NCBI GenBank assembly: GCA_044433365.1
Contig: JAWXTR010000062.1
Coordinates: 1 to 18,098, forward strand
Length of the DNA: 18,098 bases
Direction: 5' to 3'
Source of the DNA: CAMQVM01 sp044433365
Lineage (GTDB): Bacteria; Bacteroidota; Bacteroidia; Bacteroidales; Rikenellaceae
A program made the translations under genes and the position numbers. How positions within the stretch are numbered: position 1 is the stretch's first letter; each line of letters begins with the position of its first letter. Positions 7,401-15,001 of this stretch are shown one piece after another. Under the pieces are notes generated by a model that had not been told where the DNA came from, searched no databases, and worked only from the letters and a program-made list of their open reading frames with translations.

Positions 7401-8390
7401 ATGAGAAATTTTCTATTATTAATGCTCTCTATCTGCTTTTTTGCAGCATGCGGCAGCAGAAATACAAATGGCGAAAAATATCTATCGGAGTCGAAGGGAA
7501 ATCCTTACGAGATAGTATTAGTAGCACCTGAGCAGATGTTTAAAGAGTCGGCTTGCGACACTCTTCGCTCAATTTTAAGCCAAGAGGTGGAGATGATAAG
7601 TCGTAGCGAACCGCTTTTCGATATAATCACAACAGTTCCTTCAAATTTAAAAAATATCCTACTGCTTCACCGCAATATTATTATTATGGAAAGCGGTGCT
7701 CAATACGATTCAACATCAATAAAGGTTGAATATAACGTAGATTCTAAACCACAAATGGTGGTCTATATGAGCGGTCCGAATAATAGCGAACTTACAAATT
7801 ATATTGGAGAAAATAGCAAAAATATAGTTGAGCTTTTCAATAGAGAAGAGCAAAAACGCATGGTTGCTAAAATGACCAACAGAGAGGCTAAAGAGGTGAA
7901 CGACACTATCCAATCTATGTTTGGATTCTCGGCAAAAATACCTTATGGTTATAAGGTCAGAGATGCTCAGGATGGATTTTTATGGATTTCTTATGAAACT
8001 CCTGCTACAAGTCAAGGTTTCTTTATTTACAGCTACTATTACGACGAAACAATTAAATTTACTCAAAAATATGCCATTGAAATGCGTAATAAATTTGCAT
8101 CACTTATCCCAGGACCTAGTGATGGAAGCTATATGACAACCTCTATGGAGTATGCACCTACCGTTAAACCAATGGTTATAAATGGCAGAGAGTGGGTTGA
8201 GCAGAGAGGATTTTGGGAAGTTGAAAACGACTTTATGGGAGGACCATTTGTGAGCTATTCTACTGTTGAACGCAAAAATAACCGTGTAATAGTTGTAGAT
8301 GGCTATCTTTTCTCACCTCGAAACAACAAACCAATGCGAAATTTGATGCGTCAATTGGAGAATGTGGTTTATACAATTAAAATAGAGTAA
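7401..8390 (+). CDS. DUF4837 family lipoprotein
   Basis: A 329-residue exported protein. The N-terminal signal ends in the lipobox FAAC, making Cys17 the predicted lipidated residue. The mature start (KGNPYEIVLVAPEQMF..CDTLRSIL, then EPLFDI, NLKNILLLHRNI) matches the pattern I recall for DUF4837, a Bacteroidetes family of unknown function. The protein is mixed alpha/beta with no catalytic motif that I can name. It is the first gene of a tight cluster with rfbD (19 nt) and the flavin reductase family gene (9 nt), an arrangement I recall from other Bacteroidales. No function can be inferred beyond an envelope location. Confidence 0.85.
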   Translation: MRNFLLLMLSICFFAACGSRNTNGEKYLSESKGNPYEIVLVAPEQMFKESACDTLRSILSQEVEMISRSEPLFDIITTVPSNLKNILLLHRNIIIMESGAQYDSTSIKVEYNVDSKPQMVVYMSGPNNSELTNYIGENSKNIVELFNREEQKRMVAKMTNREAKEVNDTIQSMFGFSAKIPYGYKVRDAQDGFLWISYETPATSQGFFIYSYYYDETIKFTQKYAIEMRNKFASLIPGPSDGSYMTTSMEYAPTVKPMVINGREWVEQRGFWEVENDFMGGPFVSYSTVERKNNRVIVVDGYLFSPRNNKPMRNLMRQLENVVYTIKIE

Positions 8391-8409
8391 AAAAGATAAA
8401 AAATATAAG

Positions 8410-9270
8410 ATGAAATCGACAATTATAGTAACAGGAGCAGATGGACAGCTTGGAAAATGTCTAAAAGATATGTATCTTTCGTATAAAGATTATGAATTTG
8501 TCTTTACAGATATAAATGAGTTAGATATCACCAAAGAGAGCGATATAGAGAGTTATTTTGCAGAGAAGAAACCCTCTTGGGTGGTGAACTGTGCCGCTTA
8601 TACAGCTGTTGATGCAGCCGAAAACGACGAAGATAAGGCAATGGCTATAAATGGTAAGGCTGTTGAAAATATAGCACGTCAAAGTGAAAAAATAGGGGCG
8701 AAATTGGTACATATATCTACAGATTATGTGTTTGATGGCAAAACTATGATGATTTTAACAGAGGAGATGGAGCCAAATCCAATAAACGCTTATGGTCGTA
8801 CAAAACTATTTGGAGAAAAGGCTGCTGAGCTTAATCCTCAACATATCATATTTAGGACAAGCTGGTTGTATAGTCAATATGGGGTAAATTTTGTGAAAAC
8901 TGTGCGTCGCTTAGCCACTGAAAATAGTGAAATTTCGATTGTTGCCGACCAATGGGGCTCGCCAACTTCGGCTTCAGACTTAGCCGCTGCAATAATGAGC
9001 GTTATAGCTGCCGTAGATGGAGGAAAAGAGATGTATGGCATGTACAACTACTCTAATGAGGGTGCAACTTGTTGGGCAGACTTTGCTGAGCAGATAATAA
9101 TGCTCAGCCACTTAGAGTGTAAAGTGAACCACATCACAACAGCGCAATACCCTACTGCTGCCGAGCGTCCACTTTTTAGCGTACTTAGCAAAAATAAGTT
9201 TAAAATGTGTTTTAATCAAATTGTTCCAGAGTGGGAAAGCTCACTTGAGGAGGTAATTTCAAAATTCTAA
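8410..9270 (+). CDS. rfbD: dTDP-4-dehydrorhamnose reductase
   Basis: Catalyses the last step of dTDP-L-rhamnose synthesis, NAD(P)H-dependent reduction of dTDP-4-dehydro-L-rhamnose, feeding surface polysaccharides. The 286 residues form an extended SDR fold: TGADGQLG (about 7-14, dinucleotide binding), AAYTAVDAAEND (about 61-72), HISTDYVFDG containing the catalytic Thr/Asp region, and YGRTK as the YxxxK pair at about 130-134, followed by FRTSWLY. The length is normal. The other rhamnose pathway genes (rfbA, B, C) are not adjacent here. It lies 19 nt after the DUF4837 gene and 9 nt before the next, so co-transcription is very likely. Confidence 0.93.
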   Translation: MKSTIIVTGADGQLGKCLKDMYLSYKDYEFVFTDINELDITKESDIESYFAEKKPSWVVNCAAYTAVDAAENDEDKAMAINGKAVENIARQSEKIGAKLVHISTDYVFDGKTMMILTEEMEPNPINAYGRTKLFGEKAAELNPQHIIFRTSWLYSQYGVNFVKTVRRLATENSEISIVADQWGSPTSASDLAAAIMSVIAAVDGGKEMYGMYNYSNEGATCWADFAEQIIMLSHLECKVNHITTAQYPTAAERPLFSVLSKNKFKMCFNQIVPEWESSLEEVISKF

Positions 9271-9279
9271 TTAAATATT

Positions 9280-9792
9280 ATGATGAAAAAAATAGATGCA
9301 CTAGAGATACAAGAAAATTTAATTAAACTTATTGGCAAAGATTGGATGTTAATCTCTGCAGGAGATAAAGATAACTACAACACTATGACCGCTAGTTGGG
9401 GATTTATGGGATATTTCTCAAATAAACCTACAGCAGTAATTTTGGTGCGTCCAGAACGATATACTACCGAATTTATCGAGAGTAAAGAGCGTTTTACTCT
9501 ATCGTTTTTTGCTGAAAATTACAGAAAAGCACTTTCGCTACTCGGCACAAAATCGGGGCGTGATGGTGATAAAATTGGCGAAACAGGGTTAAATGTGACC
9601 TTTACCGAAAATGGCAACCCCACATTTAGTGAGGCTCGAATTGTAATGGAGTGCAGAAAACTATTTGTAAGCGATATGAAGGGTAATGAATTTATAGATA
9701 AAAGCCTTATTGAGGCATGGTACAACCCTAAAAAAGGCAACTTTCATAGGCTGTATATGGCTGAAATTGAAGGAGTATATATTGAAGAGTGA
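9280..9792 (+). CDS. Flavin reductase family protein (FMN-binding split barrel)
   Basis: A 170-residue cytosolic protein with the flavin reductase-like split-barrel pattern: NYNTMTASWGFMGYFSNKPT (about 28-47, the FMN phosphate-binding region) and PERYTTEFIESKERFTLSFF (about 57-76). Its electron donor and acceptor are unknown. Relatives bind FMN and reduce free flavin or act as small flavoproteins. Start at ATG 9280 or the adjacent ATG 9283. It is the last gene of the DUF4837-rfbD cluster. A weak hairpin follows at 9802-9834 without a T tract. Confidence 0.88.
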   Translation: MMKKIDALEIQENLIKLIGKDWMLISAGDKDNYNTMTASWGFMGYFSNKPTAVILVRPERYTTEFIESKERFTLSFFAENYRKALSLLGTKSGRDGDKIGETGLNVTFTENGNPTFSEARIVMECRKLFVSDMKGNEFIDKSLIEAWYNPKKGNFHRLYMAEIEGVYIEE

Positions 9793-9801
9793 TTTATTTT
9801 A

Positions 9802-9834
9802 CCTAATTTGCAAACTAACGTTTTGTAAATTAGG
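9802..9834. terminator. Hairpin after the DUF4837-rfbD-flavin reductase operon
   Basis: CCTAATTT (9802-9809) pairs with AAATTAGG (9827-9834), with a further CAAAC/GTTTTG inside and TTTT/AAAA outside. There is no T run after it on the plus strand, so it is a weak candidate terminator or a transcript-stabilising hairpin. Confidence 0.4.
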
Positions 9835-9870
9835 CAAAATTGCAATAAGAGAGTTCAAATGATAGCTATT

Positions 9871-9896
9871 AGATTTTAAGCGAACTTCTAAAATCT
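9871..9896. repeat. Inverted repeat with CTTCTAAAATC motif
   Basis: AGATTTTA (9871-9878) pairs with TAAAATCT (9889-9896). The 3' half reads AACTTCTAAAATCTC, the same core as the element at 7319-7364. It lies in the 153-nt gap before the DUF4251 gene. Confidence 0.65.
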
Positions 9897-9945
9897 CTCA
9901 AAATCCAGAATTTAAAATTCCCCTTAACCAATAAAATATTATATT

Positions 9946-10449
9946 ATGAGAAACCTATTTTTTCTGGTAATCTTGTTAATTACCACAAATTCCGTCGCTT
10001 TTTCACAAACGAAAAAGGAAAAAAAAGAGGAAAAAAAGGCGCAGCGTGCGCTTGAGACGATTCAAGCACTTGAACAGATGGTATTGGTTGACACCTCTTT
10101 CTACTTTGGTCTAAAATCTACTGGCTCATCTTATGGCTCATCCTCTGGGGCTGGATTCTACTTTAAAGTTGAAGATGGAGAGGTTGATTGTTATCTTCCA
10201 TTTTTTGGCAGAAGCTACACCGCCACCCTATCAGGCGGGGGAGTAGAATTTACTAGCGACCAATTTACATATAAAACTGAACCTAATCCAGAGAATGAAG
10301 GTTGGACTATAAACATGGATGTAATGGTAAAAAATTATGATAAATACGGAATTACGCTACACGCCTCACCAAGTGGTAACTCCCTGCTTATTGTAAACCC
10401 ACCTAATAAATCTGCAATGAGTTATTATGGAGCTATGGAAGAAAATTAA
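9946..10449 (+). CDS. DUF4251 domain-containing exported protein
   Basis: A 167-residue protein with a Sec signal peptide (hydrophobic stretch about residues 3-19, likely cut after VAFSQ), a short Lys/Glu-rich coil (about 22-35: KKEKKEEKKAQRA), then a beta-rich domain with FYFKVEDGEVDCYLPFFGRSYTA, GGGVEF and a C-terminal ITLHASPSGNSLLIV. This is the pattern of DUF4251, a periplasmic or secreted Bacteroidetes family of unknown function. The single Cys in the mature part rules out an obvious lipobox. It appears monocistronic, and no clear promoter match was found. Confidence 0.8.
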   Translation: MRNLFFLVILLITTNSVAFSQTKKEKKEEKKAQRALETIQALEQMVLVDTSFYFGLKSTGSSYGSSSGAGFYFKVEDGEVDCYLPFFGRSYTATLSGGGVEFTSDQFTYKTEPNPENEGWTINMDVMVKNYDKYGITLHASPSGNSLLIVNPPNKSAMSYYGAMEEN

Positions 10450-10543
10450 CGTTGTAAATTATAACATGTATAAATAAAAAATACTATTTTACAATATTCT
10501 CTAAGTATTTAAACCTATTAAACTCAAAAAATAACTATTTATA

Positions 10544-10574
10544 TTGAAATTATCAAAAATAATTAGTATCTTTG
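10544..10574 (+). promoter_or_regulatory. Promoter of the OmpA-like gene (TTG-N20-TATCTTTG)
   Basis: TTG at 10544-10546, a 20-nt spacer, TATCTTTG at 10567-10574. Initiation near 10581 would give an unusually long leader of about 115 nt containing the hairpin at 10589-10631. Confidence 0.65.
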
Positions 10575-10588
10575 CTTGTGTATATTTA

Positions 10589-10636
10589 GGGATCTTCTAA
10601 AAATTGAATAAAACTAATTATTAGAACTCCCCTTTT
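10589..10636 (+). promoter_or_regulatory. Leader hairpin with T tract (possible attenuator) before the OmpA-like gene
   Basis: GGGATCTTCTAA (10589-10600) pairs, with a small bulge, with TTAGAACTCCC (10621-10631), followed by CTTTTTA. It starts a few bases after the predicted transcription start and 60 nt before the gene. It resembles an intrinsic terminator and also belongs to the CTTCTAAAA hairpin family seen elsewhere in the window. Confidence 0.45.
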
Positions 10637-10696
10637 TATAACTATTATATACTATTGCTAAATTTTGAAAAACTATAAATCTAAAAACCATTTAAT

Positions 10697-11905
10697 ATGA
10701 AAAAGAAACTTTTACTTGTTGCTGCGCTATTTTTTGCTACTATTGGTGCATCTTTTGCTCAGCAAGAACCTACTGAAGAGGTTACATTTATCTTTGTTTC
10801 AGGTAAAGACATGTTCTATGCCCCATTTATTGAAAACAGAGAAAACCTAGACAAACTTTCTGCATTTATCGATGAAAATCGTGAAGCTATCACTTCTGGT
10901 AAAGCTCCTATCCGTGTTAATGGATATTGCGCAACTGAAGGCAGCGAAACTGATCGTATGGCACGTGTAAAACTTATGAGTAACCGTGTAAAAAGTGAAA
11001 TGATTGTTGAAGATGGCATGAAAGAGGAGTATTTCATTACTCGTAATAGCGGTGAAGCGTATGGAGATCTAAATAACTGTGTAGTTGTAAAAATCACTGT
11101 TCCTGCTGAGAAAAAAGTTACACCTCCAGCTCCAAAACCACAACCAAAACCAGAACCTAAGCCAGAACCAAAACCAGAACCTAAGCCAGAACCTAAAGTT
11201 GAGGCTACTCCAGAACCTGTAGCAGCAGTAGAGTGTTGCAAGAAAACTAGTGACTTTACTCGTTGGGCATTAGGAGTAAATGTTGGTATTCCATTTATGT
11301 GGGGTGACATGGTGTCGTTTGCTGCTGACAAAACTTATATTGGTGCGCAAGTTGGCGTGCAAGCAGGTTACCGTTTCACTAAACTTGTAGGCATGAGCCT
11401 TTCTGCTGACTATTTCTCAGGTAAAATGGGTGGTCGTGAACGCTCTAACTCATTCTACTTAGATCCAAATGGATTAACTCAATACCGTGACGTGTCTGAT
11501 GATTATATGTTGTATAGCGACTTATACTCTAAAGCTTCTGGTATGAACATCGGTTTAAGCCTCGACTTTAATATGAATCGTCTATTTACTGAAGATTGCG
11601 AAAACCAACGCTTAACAGTATGGGTATCTCCTACAGTATATGGTCAATACTTCAACAATGAGGTTTGCACTAAAGATGGTGATGAAGTATTCACAAATGG
11701 TACTTACTCTCCAGAGCCATTTACATTCACTTATGGTGGTTCGTTAGCTCTTCGCTATAAAGTTAGTCCAGCTGTTGCGCTACAACTTAAAAATAGCGTG
11801 AAGAAAATTTCTGATAAATATTTCGATGGTATCGCTACATCTGCTGAGGTTTCAAAACGTCGTGCAATGTGGACTCCACAAATTGGTATTATCTGGAATC
11901 TATAA
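10697..11905 (+). CDS. Outer-membrane protein: N-terminal OmpA-like domain, Pro-rich linker, C-terminal beta-barrel
   Basis: 402 residues. A signal peptide ends at about ASFAQ (residue 21). Residues about 27-135 resemble an OmpA-like peptidoglycan-binding domain (NLDKLSAFIDENREAI, VNGYCATEGSETDRMARVK, LMSNRVKSEMI). Then comes a linker of PKPEP repeats (about 145-178), a CC pair, and a C-terminal region of alternating amphipathic strands (GVNVGIPF, VGVQAGYRF, GMSLSADYFSG, MNIGLSLDFNM) ending PQIGIIWNL with an aromatic residue close to the C-terminus, as in outer-membrane barrels. The domain order is reversed relative to classical OmpA. It is rich in GGT, CGT and GCT codons, suggesting high expression. 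It has its own promoter, a long leader and a terminator. Family identity beyond this is unknown. Confidence 0.75.
   Translation: MKKKLLLVAALFFATIGASFAQQEPTEEVTFIFVSGKDMFYAPFIENRENLDKLSAFIDENREAITSGKAPIRVNGYCATEGSETDRMARVKLMSNRVKSEMIVEDGMKEEYFITRNSGEAYGDLNNCVVVKITVPAEKKVTPPAPKPQPKPEPKPEPKPEPKPEPKVEATPEPVAAVECCKKTSDFTRWALGVNVGIPFMWGDMVSFAADKTYIGAQVGVQAGYRFTKLVGMSLSADYFSGKMGGRERSNSFYLDPNGLTQYRDVSDDYMLYSDLYSKASGMNIGLSLDFNMNRLFTEDCENQRLTVWVSPTVYGQYFNNEVCTKDGDEVFTNGTYSPEPFTFTYGGSLALRYKVSPAVALQLKNSVKKISDKYFDGIATSAEVSKRRAMWTPQIGIIWNL
11138..11197 (+). repeat. 12-bp minisatellite coding the PKPE linker
   Basis: Five units of CCAGAACCTAAG or close variants, coding a Pro-Lys/Pro-Glu linker. Unit number could change by slippage without a frameshift, altering linker length. 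Confidence 0.85.
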
Positions 11906-11911
11906 AAACCA

Positions 11912-11949
11912 AATTTACGACTACAATAGCTATTTTAGCGTCGTAAATT
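11912..11949. repeat. Perfect 10-bp inverted repeat before the terminator
   Basis: AATTTACGAC (11912-11921) and GTCGTAAATT (11940-11949), with AATAGCTATT in the loop. It lies directly after the OmpA-like stop codon and 6 nt before the intrinsic terminator, so the 3' end carries two hairpins in a row. Confidence 0.8.
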
Positions 11950-11955
11950 AATAAC

Positions 11956-11991
11956 AAAAAAGGTTGCTTTATCTTTAAGGCAACCTTTTTT
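11956..11991 (+). terminator. Intrinsic terminator after the OmpA-like gene
   Basis: AAAAAAGGTTGC pairs with GCAACCTTTTTT, continuing into TGTTTTTT. It is a strong GC-containing stem with a T tract. Confidence 0.92.
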
Positions 11992-12140
11992 GTTTTTTAC
12001 AGTCATTATAAATTCTATAGTAATTCGTTGTTAAAGTTACAAAATTTCATAAATAACTCCAAAATTAATTGTAATTGAAAACAAAACTTTTAAACGCAAT
12101 TTTTTTTCGTAAAAAATGCAAAAATCTGAAAAAAAAATCA

Positions 12141-12148
12141 TACATTTG
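12141..12148 (+). promoter_or_regulatory. -7 element of the C1 peptidase gene (TACATTTG)
   Basis: TACATTTG matches TAnnTTTG. No clean TTG is seen at 18-21 nt upstream. It would give a leader of about 40 nt. The 200 nt from the previous terminator to this site contain only AT-rich sequence. Confidence 0.5.
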
Positions 12149-12195
12149 TCTATCCAAAGAGAAACGAAATATAATTTAACTAAAATAAAAAAGAA

Positions 12196-13401
12196 ATGAG
12201 AAAAGTAGTATTATTAGCTGCATTTGCAGCTTTTGCTCTTAGCAGTTATGCTCAAAGAACTAGACCAAGTGCTGACGAAGAAAAATCACCTTATGTATTT
12301 ACTGACGTAAAAGTAAATGGTGCTACAGAGGCTAAAAGCCAAGGTCGTGCTGGTACATGTTGGAGTTTTGGTACAATGGCAATGATTGAAAGTGAAGCTA
12401 TCAAAAACGGTAAAGGTTCACACGATTTCGCTGAAATGTGGATTGTACGTAATACTTATTTTAATAAAGCGGTTAAGTATGTAAGAATGCACGGTATCAA
12501 CAACCTAGCTCAAGGTGGTAATGCTCACGATTTGACAGACGTTATTGCTGAGTATGGTCTTGTACCAGAAGAGGTGTATCCAGGTCTAAACTATGGTGCT
12601 CCATCACACGTACACGGTGAGCTAGAGGCTGTAATCGCTGCATATTGCGAAGCAGTTGTTCAAAACAAAAACAGAGGCTTAACTACAGCTTGGAAAGATG
12701 GTTTAAATGGTATTCTTGATGCTTATTTTGGTGTAAAACCAGAAAAATTCACTTACCAAGGTAAAGAGTATACTCCAATGAGCTTCGCTGAGGCTATGGG
12801 TATCGACCCAACAAACTATGTATCAATTACATCGTTTACTCACCACCCATTCTACACAGCTTTCCCTGTAGAGATTCAAGACAACTGGGCATGGAAACCT
12901 TCATATAATGTACCTCTTGACGAATTTGAAGCTATCCTTGACGAAGCTGTTAATGGTGGTTACACTGTAAGCTGGGGTTCTGACGTAAGCGAAAAAGGCT
13001 TTGCTTACAACAAAGGTTTTGCTGTTCTTCCTGAGACAAATATCGAATCTATCGACAACCTAGAGAAAGCTAAATGGGTATCTCTTTCTCCTGCTGAAAT
13101 GGAGGCTCAAATGTACAAATTTGACAAAGTAGTTCCTGAGGTTAAAGTTACTCAAGAGTGGAGACAAGATGGTTTCGACCGTTACACTACTACTGACGAC
13201 CATGGTATGCAAATTTATGGTATTGCTAAAGATCAAAATGGTAACAAATTCTACAAGGTTAAAAACTCATGGGGTGATGACCACGTAATGAAAGGTAGCT
13301 TCTACGCTTCTGAGGCATTTGTTCTTGGTAAAACTATCAACTATTTAGTTAATAAAAATGCTCTTTCTGCTGCAACTAAAGCTAAATTGGGCATTAAATA
13401 G
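12196..13401 (+). CDS. Exported C1B-type cysteine peptidase (bleomycin hydrolase/PepC-like)
   Basis: A papain-fold peptidase of 401 residues. Signal peptide MRKVVLLAAFAAFALSSYAQ. Catalytic residues are visible as Cys55 in QGRAGTCWSFG, His336 in DDHGMQIYG and Asn357 in KVKNSWGDDH, with the Gln of QGRAG as the likely oxyanion residue. The insertions between Cys and His and the overall length fit the C1B (PepC/bleomycin hydrolase) branch, which contains aminopeptidases. The usual members are cytosolic; this one is exported, probably to the periplasm. Codon use (GGT, CGT, GCT) suggests strong expression. It is monocistronic, with a perfect 21-bp terminator stem. I cannot tell amino- from endopeptidase activity. 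Confidence 0.88.
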   Translation: MRKVVLLAAFAAFALSSYAQRTRPSADEEKSPYVFTDVKVNGATEAKSQGRAGTCWSFGTMAMIESEAIKNGKGSHDFAEMWIVRNTYFNKAVKYVRMHGINNLAQGGNAHDLTDVIAEYGLVPEEVYPGLNYGAPSHVHGELEAVIAAYCEAVVQNKNRGLTTAWKDGLNGILDAYFGVKPEKFTYQGKEYTPMSFAEAMGIDPTNYVSITSFTHHPFYTAFPVEIQDNWAWKPSYNVPLDEFEAILDEAVNGGYTVSWGSDVSEKGFAYNKGFAVLPETNIESIDNLEKAKWVSLSPAEMEAQMYKFDKVVPEVKVTQEWRQDGFDRYTTTDDHGMQIYGIAKDQNGNKFYKVKNSWGDDHVMKGSFYASEAFVLGKTINYLVNKNALSAATKAKLGIK

Positions 13402-13442
13402 TCAGATACAAAATAAAATTGTTCGAAATATTAGAACAAAGT

Positions 13443-13487
13443 AAAAAATGGAGTTTTTTAAATAAATTTAAAAAACTCCATTTTTTT
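13443..13487 (+). terminator. Intrinsic terminator after the C1 peptidase gene
   Basis: A perfect 21-bp inverted repeat (AAAAAATGGAGTTTTTTAAA... with its complement) separated by 2 nt and ending in seven Ts. The A and T flanks make it usable in both directions. Confidence 0.92.
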
Positions 13488-13791
13488 ATGTTAACTTTGT
13501 CACGGTTTTCTATTTCTAGGTGTGGTCGAGAAACTATTAGCTCGCTTTGCATAGGGTCATTCGCAAAACTCCTATTAAGTAGGGTAAAATAATTATTGGT
13601 GTATTTTTAATAGTGCTATTGGAGATGAGATTTTTTGCTATTGAATCGAAAATATAGTGGTTCTATATTGAGATTTTATAGTGAAAAATATCGCTCCAAG
13701 AGTGCTATTAAGAATATGGCAATAATTGTTTTACACTACTTAAATAGATTTTTTTATACTGTAAATCTACAGTAATTTGTCGACTAATTTC
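13488..13791. other. Gene-free gap with repeat remnants
   Basis: No credible ORF on either strand. It contains a 25-nt stretch (13553-13577) that is the inverse of 5952-5976 with two mismatches, an imperfect 18-bp inverted repeat (TTAATAG...TTGGAG at 13607-13624 with 13694-13711), and a 7-bp hairpin TACTGTA/TACAGTA at 13757-13774. The last has no T tract in either direction, so I do not call it a terminator. Confidence 0.5.
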
Positions 13792-14661
13792 TTACCGCAT
13801 TTTGTTGCGGTATTGAGTAGGTGTGAGTTTTGTAACTTCTCGAAAGTGAGAATTGAAATTTGGTATACTGCTAAAGCCTGTGTCATAGACTATTTGCGAT
13901 ATTGGTTGGTCGGTTGTTGCGAGCATCTCTTTTACAATTGCCATGCGAACATCTAAAATATAGTTAAAAATCGACTCTCCTGCCTTTGCCTTAAAATAAC
14001 GGCATAGCGAGGAGGGATTCATACCCACATGATGTGCTATCGACTCAAGTGTGATTTTTTCTCTATAATTTTGGTTGATATACTGTATAATTTTGTAATA
14101 ATTACTATCGGTTGAGTTTTTTGGAAGAACGTAGCTTGATGACGATATTGGTTCGCCTTGCTCTATGGTTAAGCCCATATCATTTAGGAGTTCGTATAGC
14201 TTGTGTAGTCTATCAAATCCGTCGAGACTCTCCATTTGGCATATCTTTTCGACAATAGAATAACTATCTCCTACCCCTTTCCATTTTAAACCCCTATCGC
14301 TAGCCTTAATCAAAGATTTTATATTTGTACATCCTGCCATAGTAAGGTAGTTTGCAGGAAGTACTCCCTCCATAAATTGTATATATATTGAATGACTTTC
14401 AATGTTGGGATTTGCAATATGAAACTGCTCATCACTTTTAAAGTGATGAGGTAGGTTTGCGAAAAAAAAGAATAAATCGCCGCTTGAAAAATGAGTGCTA
14501 CTATCGGCAACAATACACTCACCTGCACCCTCTTCAATATATACTATCTCTATTTCGGGGTGTAGATGGATTGCACGTGTAAACATTTTGCCCTTATATC
14601 TGTTTACAGCAAAAGAGCTATTGCGGTTTGCCTCAATCTTCTCAAGTTCATAGCTAATCAT
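13792..14661 (-). CDS. AraC family transcriptional regulator
   Basis: 289 residues: an N-terminal cupin-like effector domain (about 15-95, with HLHPEIEIVYIEEGAGECIV and PHHF) and a C-terminal AraC DNA-binding domain (about 187-288) with both helix-turn-helix motifs (LESIAHHVGMNPSSLCRYFKAKAG and ISQIVYDTGFSSIPNFNSHFREVTKLTPTQYR). The family usually binds a sugar or other small ligand through the cupin and activates nearby genes. Neither neighbour suggests a target: the flanks are gene-free and the next genes are the peptidase and a cold shock gene. It has a good promoter of its own at 14695-14725. Confidence 0.92.
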   Translation of the reverse strand: MISYELEKIEANRNSSFAVNRYKGKMFTRAIHLHPEIEIVYIEEGAGECIVADSSTHFSSGDLFFFFANLPHHFKSDEQFHIANPNIESHSIYIQFMEGVLPANYLTMAGCTNIKSLIKASDRGLKWKGVGDSYSIVEKICQMESLDGFDRLHKLYELLNDMGLTIEQGEPISSSSYVLPKNSTDSNYYKIIQYINQNYREKITLESIAHHVGMNPSSLCRYFKAKAGESIFNYILDVRMAIVKEMLATTDQPISQIVYDTGFSSIPNFNSHFREVTKLTPTQYRNKMR

Positions 14662-14694
14662 AGTAGTTTAAGAATTTTATGTAAAATATGTAAG

Positions 14695-14725
14695 CAAAAA
14701 TAAAAAAAAATAACGAACCTGCAAA
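14695..14725 (-). promoter_or_regulatory. Promoter of the AraC gene (TTTG-N19-TATTTTTG)
   Basis: On the minus strand TTTG (14725-14722), a 19-nt spacer and TATTTTTG (14702-14695) match the Bacteroidetes consensus, with a leader of about 25 nt. Confidence 0.7.
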
Positions 14726-14809
14726 CATTATCAATCAAAACTTTATGGAGGTTCAAAAATGGTTTTGTTCAATCCCCTATTTTTTTACTCTCTAACCCCC
14801 AAAATTAAA

Positions 14810-14835
14810 GGAGCCGCCTAGTAATAGGCAGCTCC
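14810..14835. terminator. GC-rich hairpin between csp and the AraC gene
   Basis: GGAGC-C-GCCTA pairs with TAGGC-A-GCTCC around GTAA, with one C/A mismatch. On the minus strand it is followed by TTTAATTTT, so it may be a second terminator for csp or insulate the AraC promoter. The GGAGC...GCTCC ends recall the hairpin at 17272. Confidence 0.5.
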
Positions 14836-14920
14836 TAAAGTTTTGATGATATAAAATCTTGGTAAAAATAAAGTTTCTGAAATTAAGTGAACCTAAAAAG
14901 AGTTTTTGGAACTTGAAAAC

Positions 14921-14957
14921 AAAAAAATTAAATTAAAGATGTAAATATTCATCTTTT
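14921..14957 (-). terminator. Probable terminator of the cold shock gene
   Basis: On the minus strand AAAAGATG-AATATTTA-CATCTTT is followed by AATTTAATTTTTTTG, about 45 nt after the csp stop. The stem is AT-rich, so it is moderately convincing. Confidence 0.5.
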
Positions 14958-15001
14958 AACTCTTAATGGTCTTAGGGATGACAAATAGTCGAACCTAAAA
15001 A

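Noticed and set aside
10816..11331. 171-codon minus-strand ORF rich in Gly-Ser repeats inside the OmpA-like gene
   Set aside because: The repeats are the antisense of the PKPE minisatellite. The plus-strand reading has a signal peptide and domains, so this is a shadow.
13757..13774. TACTGTA/TACAGTA hairpin after the AraC gene as terminator
   Set aside because: On the minus strand it is followed by an A tract instead of Ts, so it does not have intrinsic terminator form.
14745..14795. Short plus-strand ORF of 16 codons starting ATGGAGGTTC between the AraC and csp genes
   Set aside because: Too short, no family signal, and an unconvincing start region.
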